Assembly: GCF_003719335.1 (NCBI RefSeq)
Contig: NZ_RIAS01000001.1
Span: 682,001 to 746,000, forward strand
Direction: 5' to 3'
DNA from: Paenibacillus amylolyticus
GTDB lineage: Bacteria > Bacillota > Bacilli > Paenibacillales > Paenibacillaceae
DNA: 64,000 bases
This document shows positions 42,942 through 51,283 of the stretch, in pieces; within the stretch, counting starts at the first letter, position 1; each line of letters starts with the position of its first letter. The notes beneath the pieces were generated by a model. The model saw nothing but the letters and a program-made list of their open reading frames with translations, was not told where the DNA came from and searched no databases. The position numbers and the translations under genes are program-made.

Positions 42942-43925
42942 TTAACTCTGGATCAAACCAGCGGCATGGGTTACCCGATTTCGCCCGCCCGTCTTGGATG
43001 CATAGAGCGCATCGTCTGCTTTTTGAAACACAGACAGCTCCGTATCCGCTACCGAGATCGTCGCCGCGCCAATGCTCACCGTAACGTGATATTCCTCCCA
43101 ATCCGCCGAAGCGACTTGTGACCGGTATCGTTCTGCGATACGGATGGCTTGTTCCTCTCCGCAATTCGCCAGAATGATCACAAACTCCTCACCACCGTAA
43201 CGTGCCACCACATCAACCTCACGGGAGATGGATAACAACAGCGTAGCCAAATTACCCAGTACCAGATCACCGATGGGATGTCCGTAGGTATCGTTAATGC
43301 TTTTGAAGTGGTCAATGTCCATCACAAGCAGGGAAAATTCACGCTGTTCCTCATGATAGAGCGATAGAAAATGAGCCATTTTTTCTTGGAAAAACCTTCG
43401 GTTCTTGAGACCTGTCAACAGGTCCGTAGACGCCATCAACTCCAATTGTTCATTGACTTTAATCAGCGCCTGCTCTTTGATTTTGTATTCTTCATGCAGA
43501 CGCTCCAGCTCTTTGTTCGCCTCTTGTGTTGCCTGATATAACTCCTGCAGCTTGGTCTTGGTATTTAAAATGTCCTTTTCATGTTCAATCCTTTTCCGCA
43601 TAATGACGACTACGCAGTCCACTACACGTTGCCCGTCCCGCATCTGACGCACCCCGTTGAGCAACACCGGGACGTCCTCCTGGTCACGATTGCGAAACGA
43701 AAAATACATCTCGTCCACATGACCATACAGCTGAATATACGGATAGAAATACGTATGAAAAAACACTTTATTGGTGACCGACATCACGGATTCAATATGT
43801 TTGCCCATCAATTCATCCCGTTCACGCCCAATCATGTCCAGTAACGTTTGATTTACCGACATAATGACGCCCGAATCCGATATTGAAAAATATCCACAAG
43901 GTGCCGTATCTAATTGAATGTCCAT
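42942..43925 (-). CDS. PAS-GGDEF diguanylate cyclase with RsbP-like PAS domain
   Basis: The 327-residue product has a PAS domain (about 1-110) that strongly resembles the N-terminus of B. subtilis RsbP: LDTAPCGYFSISDSGVI, LMGKHIESVMSV, FHTYFYPYIQLYGHVDEMYF and VVDCVVVIMRKR. A coiled linker (about 115-165) leads to a GGDEF domain (about 170-320) with TDLLTGLKNRRFF, MDIDHFKSINDTYGH and the active loop YGGEEF near 243-247. An RxxD inhibitory site (REVD) lies 5 residues before it. It should make cyclic di-GMP with product feedback. It lies 24 bases downstream of an RsbQ homologue, which in Bacillus activates RsbP through its PAS domain, so the hydrolase probably controls cyclase activity here. 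Confidence 0.92.
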   Translation of the reverse strand: MDIQLDTAPCGYFSISDSGVIMSVNQTLLDMIGRERDELMGKHIESVMSVTNKVFFHTYFYPYIQLYGHVDEMYFSFRNRDQEDVPVLLNGVRQMRDGQRVVDCVVVIMRKRIEHEKDILNTKTKLQELYQATQEANKELERLHEEYKIKEQALIKVNEQLELMASTDLLTGLKNRRFFQEKMAHFLSLYHEEQREFSLLVMDIDHFKSINDTYGHPIGDLVLGNLATLLLSISREVDVVARYGGEEFVIILANCGEEQAIRIAERYRSQVASADWEEYHVTVSIGAATISVADTELSVFQKADDALYASKTGGRNRVTHAAGLIQS

Positions 43926-43949
43926 AAAAAACAGCCTTTCCTCTGTACG

Positions 43950-44756
43950 TTATGCACTAGCCAGATAATCTTTAATTAATCGAATCGTCTCGCCAGGTTC
44001 ACTTAGATGAGGGTAATGCCCTTTGGCGTTCATCTGAGTGAGCCTGCTGTTTTTCAGATGGGAATGTAAATAATCCCCCACTTCCACAGGAGCGATACTA
44101 TCATCTGAACACTGCAGAATCAAGGTAGGCACAGACACCAAATCCAGTTCGATCCGGCAATCGGACAGGAAAGTCACTTCGGCAAATTGCCGAGCGATGT
44201 GCGGATCACGGGAGCAAAAGCTCTTTTCCAGCTCCTCCGTTAGTTCCTTTCGTTCCGGGTTCTGCATCACGATAGGAGCCAGATAACTTGCCCAGCCGAT
44301 AAAGTTCAATTGCATCATTTCCAGCAGTTCATCAATATCCCGTCGCTCAAATCCACCATAATAATGGGGCAGATCGTTCAAATAACGCGGAGAAGGCCCA
44401 AGCATGACGATATTTTTGAATAGATGCGGTGCCTTAATGGAGGCTAGCATGCCAATCATACTGCTGACCGAATGACCAACAAAGATCACATCCCGAAGTT
44501 CAAGTACTTCCATAATTTCCAGCACGTCCTGAGCATATCCATGGAGATCATTATATTTAAGCGCATCATAATAGTTAATTTGGGACTGTCCGGAACCTAC
44601 ATAATCAAAGATAACAATACGGTACTGTTCAAAAAAAGCAGGCACGATATGTCGCCACATATCCTGATCACACCCAAAGCCATGCGCAAACATGATCGTC
44701 TGGTTGCCCGTTCCCATAACATTTACATTGTTGCGTACAAGAATATCAACACTCAT
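43950..44756 (-). CDS. rsbQ: RsbQ-like alpha/beta hydrolase
   Basis: ATG at 44756 is preferred over GTG at 44765: AGAGG is well spaced before it and the protein becomes 268 residues, one shorter than B. subtilis RsbQ. With this start the triad falls at Ser96 (VGHSVSS), Asp219 (QCSDDSIAP) and His247 (KGHYPH), the same numbers as in RsbQ. IMFAHGFGCDQDMW, FDYVGSGQS, MLASIKAPHLF, MLGPSPRYLND, FCSRDPHIARQFA and SVPTLILQCSDD follow the RsbQ sequence closely. RsbQ is needed for energy-stress signalling through RsbP; RsbQ-like folds also include plant karrikin/strigolactone receptors, which hydrolyse or bind a small ligand. First gene of a two-gene operon with the PAS-GGDEF protein. Confidence 0.93.
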   Translation of the reverse strand: MSVDILVRNNVNVMGTGNQTIMFAHGFGCDQDMWRHIVPAFFEQYRIVIFDYVGSGQSQINYYDALKYNDLHGYAQDVLEIMEVLELRDVIFVGHSVSSMIGMLASIKAPHLFKNIVMLGPSPRYLNDLPHYYGGFERRDIDELLEMMQLNFIGWASYLAPIVMQNPERKELTEELEKSFCSRDPHIARQFAEVTFLSDCRIELDLVSVPTLILQCSDDSIAPVEVGDYLHSHLKNSRLTQMNAKGHYPHLSEPGETIRLIKDYLASA

Positions 44757-44892
44757 CTGACTCACCTCTCAGAGAGATTATAATTTTAATTTATCAGAAT
44801 ATTATATCGGAAAATGTTGGGATTAGGGTAAAAAATATTAATATTTTTACTCTATGTGACATGAAATAGTTGTCTCCAATTGAAAAAACACC

Positions 44893-44921
44893 TTTACAAT
44901 CTGACCGTCGTCAGATAAAAT
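44893..44921 (+). promoter_or_regulatory. MFS-TetR operon promoter with palindromic operator in the spacer
   Basis: TTTACA (-35, 44893-44898) and TAAAAT (-10, 44916-44921) are 17 bases apart. The perfect palindrome ATCTGAC-CGTC-GTCAGAT (44899-44916) fills that spacer. A repressor bound there would block RNA polymerase, as expected for autoregulation by the TetR protein encoded downstream. Confidence 0.7.
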
Positions 44922-44967
44922 CAATCATCATATCGCGAGATATTAGAACATATTTTGGAGGAATATC

Positions 44968-46182
44968 ATGAACACCCTGACATCAGACATATCACCACAG
45001 AAACTGTGGGGAAAATCATTTATCTTTATCATGCTGGCCAATGCACTTTTGTTTATGGCCTTTGAAATGTTGCTTCCCACCTTACCTTTATTCGTTTCCA
45101 GCTTGGGAGGAAATGCTTCACAGATCGGGCTTGTAACCGGCATTTTTATGTTTTCAGCCATATTAATTCGACCTTTCACTTCCGTTTTGGCAACAAAGAT
45201 GAACAAAAAGTTCCTCTTGATTATTGGCATCGCCATCTGTGCATTAGCTACTGGCGCATACTACCTCTCGTCAGGTATAGGGATAATTCTTGTACTACGT
45301 GTAATCCACGGATTCGGTTTTGGTCTGGCAACGACTTATTTTGCAACGATTGCTACGGAAAACATTCCGAAAAGCCGGCGTGGAGAAGGCATGGGGTATT
45401 TCGGAGTTGGAGAAACCGTCGCTATATCCGTTGGTCCATTAATTGGAACAAGCCTGCTCCTTCAATACAACTACCAGAGCCTGTTCTTGGGCGGAATGTG
45501 CATCTTATTATTGGCACTTCTGATGACCGTTTTTGTATCCAGAAACTCTCAGACAGAGTCTGAGGACAATCCTTCCGGTCATCTTGCAGCTTCCGTAAAA
45601 CTTATTGAGAAAAAGGTATTATTTCCTTCATTGCTCATCCTGATGGTTGGCGTTGCAGCCGGTTCGATCATGTCTTTTGTCGCTTTGTTTGCTGCGGAGA
45701 AGGGTTTCAGCAATATTGCCTGGTTTTTCTTTATTGTGGCGATTGCCAGCTTTGTCGTCAGACTATTCTCAGGAACTATGTTTGATCGCCTGGGTCCAGG
45801 GTCTGTACTGCTTCCTTCGGCGGTTTTCGCGATCGCAGGGCTCCTCGTTCTGATCCTCTCACATAACCAGATCCATTTTCTGATTGCTGGCGCACTGTAC
45901 GGTTTTGGGTTTGGTGCCATTTTCCCCGCCATCCAAACATGGTGTGTCAATCTCGTGGAAGAACATGAGCATGAGAATGCGATGGCTTCGTTCTTTAATT
46001 TTTTTGATCTCGGAATCGGCGGCGGCTCTTTGGTTCTGGGTCTGGTGGCATCTGCATTCTCCTACACGGTAGTGTATACTATCTCTATCGCTGTTTTAGT
46101 GATATACATCTTGTTATATTCGGTATACGCTCTGAAGCAGAAGCAGTACGAAGATCGATCACTGGGGGTACACATTGAGTAA
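44968..46182 (+). CDS. MFS exporter, DHA1-type
   Basis: The 404-residue product starts at ATG 44968 after TTTGGAGGAA and has about 12 hydrophobic helices. MFS features are FEMLLPTLPLFVSSLGG (TM1), FMFSAILIRPFTSVLATKMNKKFLLIIG (motif A-like), RVIHGFGFGLATTYFATIATENIPKSRRGEG and GETVAISVGPLIGTSL (motif C). This group includes drug and sugar efflux proteins. It is the first gene of an operon with a TetR regulator whose start overlaps its end by 8 bases, and the promoter carries a palindromic operator. The inducing compound is probably the exported substrate. Identity unknown. Confidence 0.87.
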   Translation: MNTLTSDISPQKLWGKSFIFIMLANALLFMAFEMLLPTLPLFVSSLGGNASQIGLVTGIFMFSAILIRPFTSVLATKMNKKFLLIIGIAICALATGAYYLSSGIGIILVLRVIHGFGFGLATTYFATIATENIPKSRRGEGMGYFGVGETVAISVGPLIGTSLLLQYNYQSLFLGGMCILLLALLMTVFVSRNSQTESEDNPSGHLAASVKLIEKKVLFPSLLILMVGVAAGSIMSFVALFAAEKGFSNIAWFFFIVAIASFVVRLFSGTMFDRLGPGSVLLPSAVFAIAGLLVLILSHNQIHFLIAGALYGFGFGAIFPAIQTWCVNLVEEHEHENAMASFFNFFDLGIGGGSLVLGLVASAFSYTVVYTISIAVLVIYILLYSVYALKQKQYEDRSLGVHIE

Positions 46183-46741
46183 AAAACGAATTAAAGAGAT
46201 TGCGATTCAGCATTTTAATCGTTTCGGTTACGAAGGGACAAAGATGGCACAGATTGCCGAAGAAGCCGGTATCCGTAAACAATCACTGGCTTATCATTAT
46301 TCCTCCAAAAAGGACTTGCTGCTGGAAGTATACGAGGAAGTTGTACAAGAGGAGCAACAGTTTGTACAAGATTTCTTGGGGATTTCCACTGCAGGAGATA
46401 CGCTGGAGCAGAGATTATATGCCTTTTTGCTGGAACATAAAAATCGCTTCCTTACGAAGCCCAATGTAGCCTTTATGTACATTCTGTCCTTTATGGCGCC
46501 GCTGGAAGTGAATGATTTTGTTTTGGCTCAATACCGGACATATCTCGGCACCTTAAAAAAAGAAGTAACCGCTTTGTTCGCAAGTCATGTGGGGATTCGT
46601 CTGAGCCCGGAAGAAGCAACACTAGCTTTTGTCACTCTGATGGACGGTCTTGATATACAGCTCGTGTACGAGACAAGGCAATCGTACGAGCAAGCGATGG
46701 CAATTACCTGGAATGTGTTCTGGTCTGGCATCCAAAGCTAA
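46175..46741 (+). CDS. TetR-family repressor
   Basis: The 188-residue product starts with TTG at 46175 inside the end of the MFS gene, behind GGGGG, and is translationally coupled. The N-terminal DNA-binding region is typical: KRIKEIAIQHFNRFGYEGTKMAQIAEEAGIRKQSLAYHYSSKKDLLLEVYEEV. The C-terminal all-helical part binds ligand and dimerises. It most likely represses its own operon via the palindrome at 44899-44916 and is released by the MFS substrate (inference from gene order). Confidence 0.9.
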   Translation: MSKKRIKEIAIQHFNRFGYEGTKMAQIAEEAGIRKQSLAYHYSSKKDLLLEVYEEVVQEEQQFVQDFLGISTAGDTLEQRLYAFLLEHKNRFLTKPNVAFMYILSFMAPLEVNDFVLAQYRTYLGTLKKEVTALFASHVGIRLSPEEATLAFVTLMDGLDIQLVYETRQSYEQAMAITWNVFWSGIQS

Positions 46742-46801
46742 AGCAGCCCCTTCGTAACTATTACATGAGTCATAACAAACTGATTAGGAGGAAGGCATAT
46801 C

Positions 46802-47449
46802 ATGCAATCACTGAATGCAGCCTTAACCCGTTTTGTGGAACAACAAGACTTATATAATGAAGCCTACGGACTTTTTCAAAATCACGACCTTCGGCCTCGG
46901 GTGCTTCCGGTTCAGCCGGAAGTGGACAAACGTATTACCCTTTCGCCGGAACTTCAATACTTCTATAGTCACTACGAGATGGTAGACGCTCAGGCCGAAG
47001 GAACACTGAAAATGAAAAGTGCAGCTGTCGAAATCGGCGATGCCGCTCTGCTTTTTTTCGTTGCTCCCGAGCATCTGCATCGTCAGCAGCTGGGGTTTCG
47101 CTGGGTCGGTATGCAGGAACCTTACAAAGAATCCGATTCTTGGTCACCCAATCATGTTGTCATTGCCAATGTGAATGATGATCCCATTATCGTTGACGCA
47201 GAAGCTCCCGATTCTCCTGTCTATGCTGCATTTGAGGGTGGGGAACCGAAACGAGTTGCAGATTCCCTAGCAGACTTTTTCAATGCTCTTGCCATTTTGA
47301 TTGAAAACGCACGTTCATTTTCAGGAGAAGTGAAGGATGAAGAAACCTATGAAACCAAACCCGAATACCTTGTCCAGGTGCAGCCAAAATTAAGGGAGTT
47401 GCTCGGAGAAGCACACACAAAACATCTTATCGAGTATCTATCTTTATGA
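46802..47449 (+). CDS. SMI1/KNR4-like (SUKH) protein
   Basis: The 215-residue product follows AGGAGG with good spacing. Its centre (RITLSPELQYFYSHYEMV, VEIGDAALLFFVAPEHLHRQQLGFRWVG, WSPNHVVIANVNDDPIIVD and VADSLADFFNALAILIENA) has the SUKH pattern: an early aromatic helix, a strand with a conserved Asp/Gly, and a final helix. SUKH proteins often provide immunity to nuclease or other toxins, or serve as adaptors. The gene stands alone, 60 bases after the TetR gene, and could be part of that transcript. No cognate toxin is visible. Confidence 0.65.
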   Translation: MQSLNAALTRFVEQQDLYNEAYGLFQNHDLRPRVLPVQPEVDKRITLSPELQYFYSHYEMVDAQAEGTLKMKSAAVEIGDAALLFFVAPEHLHRQQLGFRWVGMQEPYKESDSWSPNHVVIANVNDDPIIVDAEAPDSPVYAAFEGGEPKRVADSLADFFNALAILIENARSFSGEVKDEETYETKPEYLVQVQPKLRELLGEAHTKHLIEYLSL

Positions 47450-47472
47450 AGTATATGAGAATAAGAAGGAGC

Positions 47473-47500
47473 GACACCCAGCCCGGGCTGAGTGTCTTCA
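47473..47500 (+). terminator. Hairpin after the SUKH-like gene
   Basis: GACAC and CAGCCC pair with GGGCTG and GTGTC almost without a loop, followed by TTC. The T run is short, so the termination role is uncertain. Confidence 0.4.
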
Positions 47501-47570
47501 CCGAGTCCAATAGTATGTCAGTAGCGCTTTTCATTTTTAAAACCTTTCAAGTGGTTAGGAGGATATATCC

Positions 47571-48128
47571 ATGATCTACGTCGCTTTGTTGCGGGGCATT
47601 AATGTGGGTGGCAATAACAAAATCGGCATGAAACAGCTTAAGGAAACCTTTGAGCAAGCAGGGATGCACAAGGTGGTGACGTACATCAATTCTGGCAATA
47701 TCATCTTTGCCGACGATCAGGCACGAAGCGATGCCCATGCCGAAATATCTGCCATTTTGGAACAGGCCATTGCTGCGGATTTTGGCTTACAGATTAAAGT
47801 GCTCGTACGGGACATGGATGAGATAGCAGCTGTCATGCAGGCACTGCCTTCCCATTGGACAAATGATGATCAGGCCAAAAGTGATGTTTTCTTTTTGTGG
47901 GAGGAAATTAACGATGTCGATATTCTGGAGAAGCTGCCCCTGAAACCAGGTATAGGCGAGCTTATTTATGTACCTGGTGCACTTCTGTATTCGGTTAGTC
48001 GAGAGGAAGCAACGAAAAGCGGTATGAATAAACTCGCAAGCTCGAAGGTTTATTCGTACATGACTGTTAGAAACGTCAATACGACACGTAAAATTTATGC
48101 ACTTATGCAAGCCGCTGCTGAAAAATAA
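47571..48128 (+). CDS. DUF1697 family protein
   Basis: The 185-residue product starts at ATG 47571 after TAGGAGG. It shows the DUF1697 signatures YVALLRGINVGGNNKIGMKQLKETFE, VVTYINSGNIIF, DFGLQIKVLVRDMDEI, SDVFFLWEEIND and KVYSYMTVRNVNTTRKIYALM. These are small cytoplasmic proteins widespread in Bacteria with an alpha/beta fold; no biochemical role is established to my knowledge. Single gene. Confidence 0.88.
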   Translation: MIYVALLRGINVGGNNKIGMKQLKETFEQAGMHKVVTYINSGNIIFADDQARSDAHAEISAILEQAIAADFGLQIKVLVRDMDEIAAVMQALPSHWTNDDQAKSDVFFLWEEINDVDILEKLPLKPGIGELIYVPGALLYSVSREEATKSGMNKLASSKVYSYMTVRNVNTTRKIYALMQAAAEK

Positions 48129-48238
48129 AACCAGTGCTCCTATTCAGGAACAGAGTCCTTTCATGTACAGACTCCCCTTCTCCTCACAGGGAATTCGTTC
48201 CTGCCTGTGGAACTTGAAACATGAATTACATAAAATAA

Positions 48239-48278
48239 GGACTTAACATCAGTGAACGAATGTTAAGTCCTTCCTTTT
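48239..48278. terminator. Terminator between DUF1697 and Hsp20 genes
   Basis: GGACTTAACAT pairs perfectly with ATGTTAAGTCC around a 10-base loop, with T-rich flanks. It separates two convergent genes and can serve both. Confidence 0.75.
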
Positions 48279-48337
48279 CATTTCATTTTACGTCTTGAAT
48301 CCTGTCTTGCAATCCTACGACTCTGATTATGTCTTCA

Positions 48338-48781
48338 TCAGTCAATCTGAATACGTCTGCGTGTCTGTTCATCGCCCGGACGTTTCGGAATGTCCAGCTT
48401 CAGCACACCATTTTCCAGCCTTGCCTTGATCTGTTCCTCATCAATATGGTCTACATAGAAACGGCGGACAAATTCGCCGGCACGACGTTCTTGACGAATC
48501 ATTCGATTATCGTCGTCCTTTTGCTCGACCAATTCGTTACGTTTGGCGCGAATGACGAGTTCATTGCCTTGCACCTGAATATCGATGTCTTCTTTGGCAA
48601 AGCCAGGCAACTCGGCTTCGACCAGATATTTGCCATTTTCCTCACGAATGTCGGTACGGAATGGTTGCATACTGCTTCCAAACGAAGAGAGGAATGAAGT
48701 GTCAACCATGTCATGGAAGGACTTCAGCATCTGTCCGAACGGGTCATCATTTCTTCTGCGAAATGGAATCAGATCAAACAT
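48338..48781 (-). CDS. Small heat-shock protein, Hsp20/alpha-crystallin family
   Basis: ATG at 48781 is used rather than the ATGs at 48790 and 48787: AAGGAG lies 9 bases before it but directly abuts the earlier ones. The 147-residue protein begins MFDLIPFRRRNDDPFG, as in clostridial Hsp18-type proteins. It carries the alpha-crystallin domain (about 40-135: RTDIREENGKYLVEAELPGFAKEDIDIQVQGNELVIRAK, GEFVRRFYVD, IKARLENGVLKLDIPKR) and a C-terminal tail lacking a clear IxI motif. It is an ATP-independent holdase forming oligomers that protect unfolding proteins. No CIRCE or CtsR box was identified upstream. Confidence 0.93.
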   Translation of the reverse strand: MFDLIPFRRRNDDPFGQMLKSFHDMVDTSFLSSFGSSMQPFRTDIREENGKYLVEAELPGFAKEDIDIQVQGNELVIRAKRNELVEQKDDDNRMIRQERRAGEFVRRFYVDHIDEEQIKARLENGVLKLDIPKRPGDEQTRRRIQID

Positions 48782-48995
48782 GAACATCATCTCCTTAAAT
48801 GTGGTTGGGTTTGTTGTTCCTTACATCTATTATTGTATTCATGTTGCTACGAAGGTTCAAAGCCGATATAAAGCGATATAAGGCAATGATCGGCGATTTT
48901 GGCTAAATAAATAAACATAGATCGTTTTACCGTTTATTTTGACTAAATCTGACCTTCTGACTTTGTCTGACCAATTTTCGATACTTCACCGCATC

Positions 48996-50186
48996 TCACT
49001 GCGTATTGATTTCCTGTGCAGAAGCCGCTACTCCTTGTCTTGTACTTGCTCCCCTAAACTGTAGTACTGCTAATAAAACTGCTAAACCTACAGCAACAAA
49101 ACCGGCCCAATTCAATGCCAGAACCGATGAACGGCTAATCACAAGCCCGCCCAACCCGGAACCCAATGCAAAGCCAAATTGAATAAATGACGTATTCAAA
49201 CTTAACGCAATGTCCGGACTACGAGGCGCGAGCGTCACCAGATATAATTGCTGGGCAGGAGAGATACTCCATGTGGCCAACATAAATATCATCAGAACCA
49301 GGATCAGCAAGATCAGATGTGCACCCGTTACAGCAAATAACAGAAGCGTCAGACCTTGCAACACTAATCCAAGAAAAATAGTGAACTTCGATCCTCTGGC
49401 ATCCGCCAGTTGTCCGCCCAATTTGGAACCGATAAAACTACAGATCCCTGCCAAAAACAAGATCAGGCTAATTTCGGTCATGGTAAGGGACGAAGTCGTT
49501 TGCAAAAACGGCGTAATATACGTGAACAAGGTTGCGTAGCCGCCCACATATAACAGTGACATCATCAATGCGATAAGAATCGATTTATTTTTCAAAATCG
49601 AGAGTTGCATGCCCGCTGTAACCTTCTCTTGTTCTCGGATGGAAGGAACCTTTTTATAGATAATCAGAAATGGAGCAACACTGAGCAGACCTATGACAAT
49701 AAATAATATTCTCCAACCAAACATTTCACTGAAAAATGTACCGATCGGCACACCAAGTACAAGCGAGCTGCTTAGCCCCATCAGAATAATTCCAATCGCG
49801 TTACCTCGCTTTTCATTCTCTACAAGCCTTGTCGCTACCGCCATCGCAACAACGGTTGTCATGCCACCGCTTGCTCCCTGAATGATGCGTATCCAGATCA
49901 TCGCTTCATACGAGAGATCCAACATCATGATGCCATTGCTGGCAATAAATACCCCAAAGGTGAGCAGCAAAAGTTTCCTGCGATCGACATTGATTGTTGC
50001 AGCGATCAGAATAGGTGCAACGATAGCTGCTGCAAGGGCAAATACCGTGACAAGCATGCCAGCTTCCGCCGTCGATACGCCAAGATCGGTCGCCATCATC
50101 GCAATGATCCCGGTAATAATGTATTCAATGGTGCCGATCAGAAATACAGCCAGTGCCAGAATATAAATCGTGCCTTTATTTTTCAA
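48996..50186 (-). CDS. MFS exporter linked to a MerR regulator
   Basis: The 396-residue product starts with TTG at 50186 behind GGAGTGAG. It has about 12 membrane helices with DHA1 features: ALAVFLIGTIEYIITGIIAMMATDLGVS (TM1), AAATINVDRRKLLLLTFG (motif A region), RIIQGASGGMTTVVAMAVATRLVENEKRGNA and GLSSSLVLGVPIGTFFSEMFGW (motif C). It resembles the AraJ/YdhP-type exporters of sugars and drugs. It lies 73 bases downstream of a MerR/BmrR-like activator on the same strand, the arrangement expected for an inducible multidrug exporter. Confidence 0.87.
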   Translation of the reverse strand: MKNKGTIYILALAVFLIGTIEYIITGIIAMMATDLGVSTAEAGMLVTVFALAAAIVAPILIAATINVDRRKLLLLTFGVFIASNGIMMLDLSYEAMIWIRIIQGASGGMTTVVAMAVATRLVENEKRGNAIGIILMGLSSSLVLGVPIGTFFSEMFGWRILFIVIGLLSVAPFLIIYKKVPSIREQEKVTAGMQLSILKNKSILIALMMSLLYVGGYATLFTYITPFLQTTSSLTMTEISLILFLAGICSFIGSKLGGQLADARGSKFTIFLGLVLQGLTLLLFAVTGAHLILLILVLMIFMLATWSISPAQQLYLVTLAPRSPDIALSLNTSFIQFGFALGSGLGGLVISRSSVLALNWAGFVAVGLAVLLAVLQFRGASTRQGVAASAQEINTQ

Positions 50187-50232
50187 TCGTTCTCACTCCA
50201 TCTTCTTTATGTTCGTTTTGTATTTAAGCCTT

Positions 50233-50259
50233 CGATATAAGTTAGTTCAACTTATATCG
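50233..50259 (-). promoter_or_regulatory. Inverted repeat between MerR and MFS genes
   Basis: CGATATAAGTT and AACTTATATCG are perfect 11-base inverted copies separated by 5 bases and touch the MerR stop codon. No T run follows leftwards, so it looks more like an operator or mRNA processing hairpin than a terminator. Confidence 0.45.
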
Positions 50260-51078
50260 TTACCTGCATGTGATAGGAATCTGAATCTCGATGTACTGAG
50301 CATCCTGTTCAGGAGATAAGGGCAAATAGTATTCTCTGCCCGGCTCGTTCTCTTTGATCTGGTAGTTGTTTTTCTCGATCCACCGTGCTAAATGCACGCA
50401 GGCTGCCCCATCAAAGGTTGAATGCGAATGAAACGCCATAGAGGCGACCATCGGTTCCGGCGGCAAATTCCGAAGCTGAAATGGCTCAGCAACTGCAGGA
50501 GGCTCACCCGTCAAGAAGTAACCGACTTCGTACTCGAATTCATCCTCTTTTCCATCCACCTCTCGCCACAACACAACCTGTGGGCCCTGAATCCATTGGC
50601 GCAGGTCTTTGGTCAGCAGTGAATCCAGATGACGAAGAAGCTCTGGGATACGCTCTTCTCCCCCGTTTGCAGTAAAGAACATAAAGGTCTGAGCAACCTC
50701 GGCTTTAATTCGGATCTCCTGCCCTGTCTCCCATTGTCCTTCGCTCTCCATAAGCTGGATACGTTCCTCAATGCGGACAAGCCTGGCTTGTTCCATATCA
50801 ATCATTTGTTGAATCTCACTTCGCTTCAGTCTCAACATGCCCTGAATCTGCTCATGCGAAATGTCTTCCTTTAGTAGCTGCGTGATCTGCGGCAACGTAA
50901 AGCCCAATTCCTTGTAGATCAGAATCCGGTTAAGTTCGAGCAACTGATCTGCGGAATAATATCGGTAGCCCGTGTCCTCGTCTACTTTACGCGGCTTGAG
51001 GATACCGATCTGGTCGTAATAGCGCAGCGTTTTTAAAGAAAGCTTGCTGAGTTTGGCAAACGTACTGATTTTGAACAA
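50260..51078 (-). CDS. MerR-family activator with GyrI-like ligand-binding domain (BmrR type)
   Basis: The 272-residue product starts with TTG at 51078, 8 bases after GGAG. Residues 1-70 are a MerR HTH (FKISTFAKLSKLSLKTLRYYDQIGILKPRKVDEDTGYRYYSADQL), followed by a dimerising coiled coil (about 75-115) and a C-terminal ligand domain (about 120-272: VAQTFMFFTANGG, EYEVGYFLTGEPP and YYLPLSPEQDAQYIEIQIPI) of the GyrI/BmrR type that binds hydrophobic cations. Its own promoter has the over-long 20-base spacer typical of MerR-activated promoters. It should activate itself and the downstream MFS exporter in response to a drug-like ligand. Confidence 0.9.
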   Translation of the reverse strand: MFKISTFAKLSKLSLKTLRYYDQIGILKPRKVDEDTGYRYYSADQLLELNRILIYKELGFTLPQITQLLKEDISHEQIQGMLRLKRSEIQQMIDMEQARLVRIEERIQLMESEGQWETGQEIRIKAEVAQTFMFFTANGGEERIPELLRHLDSLLTKDLRQWIQGPQVVLWREVDGKEDEFEYEVGYFLTGEPPAVAEPFQLRNLPPEPMVASMAFHSHSTFDGAACVHLARWIEKNNYQIKENEPGREYYLPLSPEQDAQYIEIQIPITCR

Positions 51079-51109
51079 TATATCATCTCCAATCCATTAG
51101 CTTAACGTG

Positions 51110-51141
51110 AGTATATAGTCTCCCGTGCAGGGGAAAGTCAA
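51110..51141 (-). promoter_or_regulatory. MerR-type promoter with 20-bp spacer
   Basis: Read leftwards, TTGACT (-35, 51141-51136) and TATACT (-10, 51115-51110) are separated by 20 bases containing an imperfect dyad, GACTTTCCCC-TGCA-CGGGAGACT. The over-long spacer and dyad are hallmarks of promoters activated by MerR-family DNA distortion, such as that of bmr in B. subtilis. Confidence 0.75.
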
Positions 51142-51192
51142 GGGTAGCATGTGAGATAAGTAGAGTTATGTCATCGATTCTAAAGACAACAG

Positions 51193-51230
51193 AAAAAGGA
51201 CAGGAGCAACGTTCCCCTGTCCTTCCTTCT
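51193..51230 (-). terminator. Terminator of the carboxylesterase gene
   Basis: AAGGACAGG pairs with CCTGTCCTT around a 9-base loop. Read leftwards it is followed by TTTTTC. Confidence 0.75.
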
Positions 51231-51283
51231 CATTTTAAATTAATTCCTATGATTTTTCTCAACTTAATTCTTGTCATTTTTCA

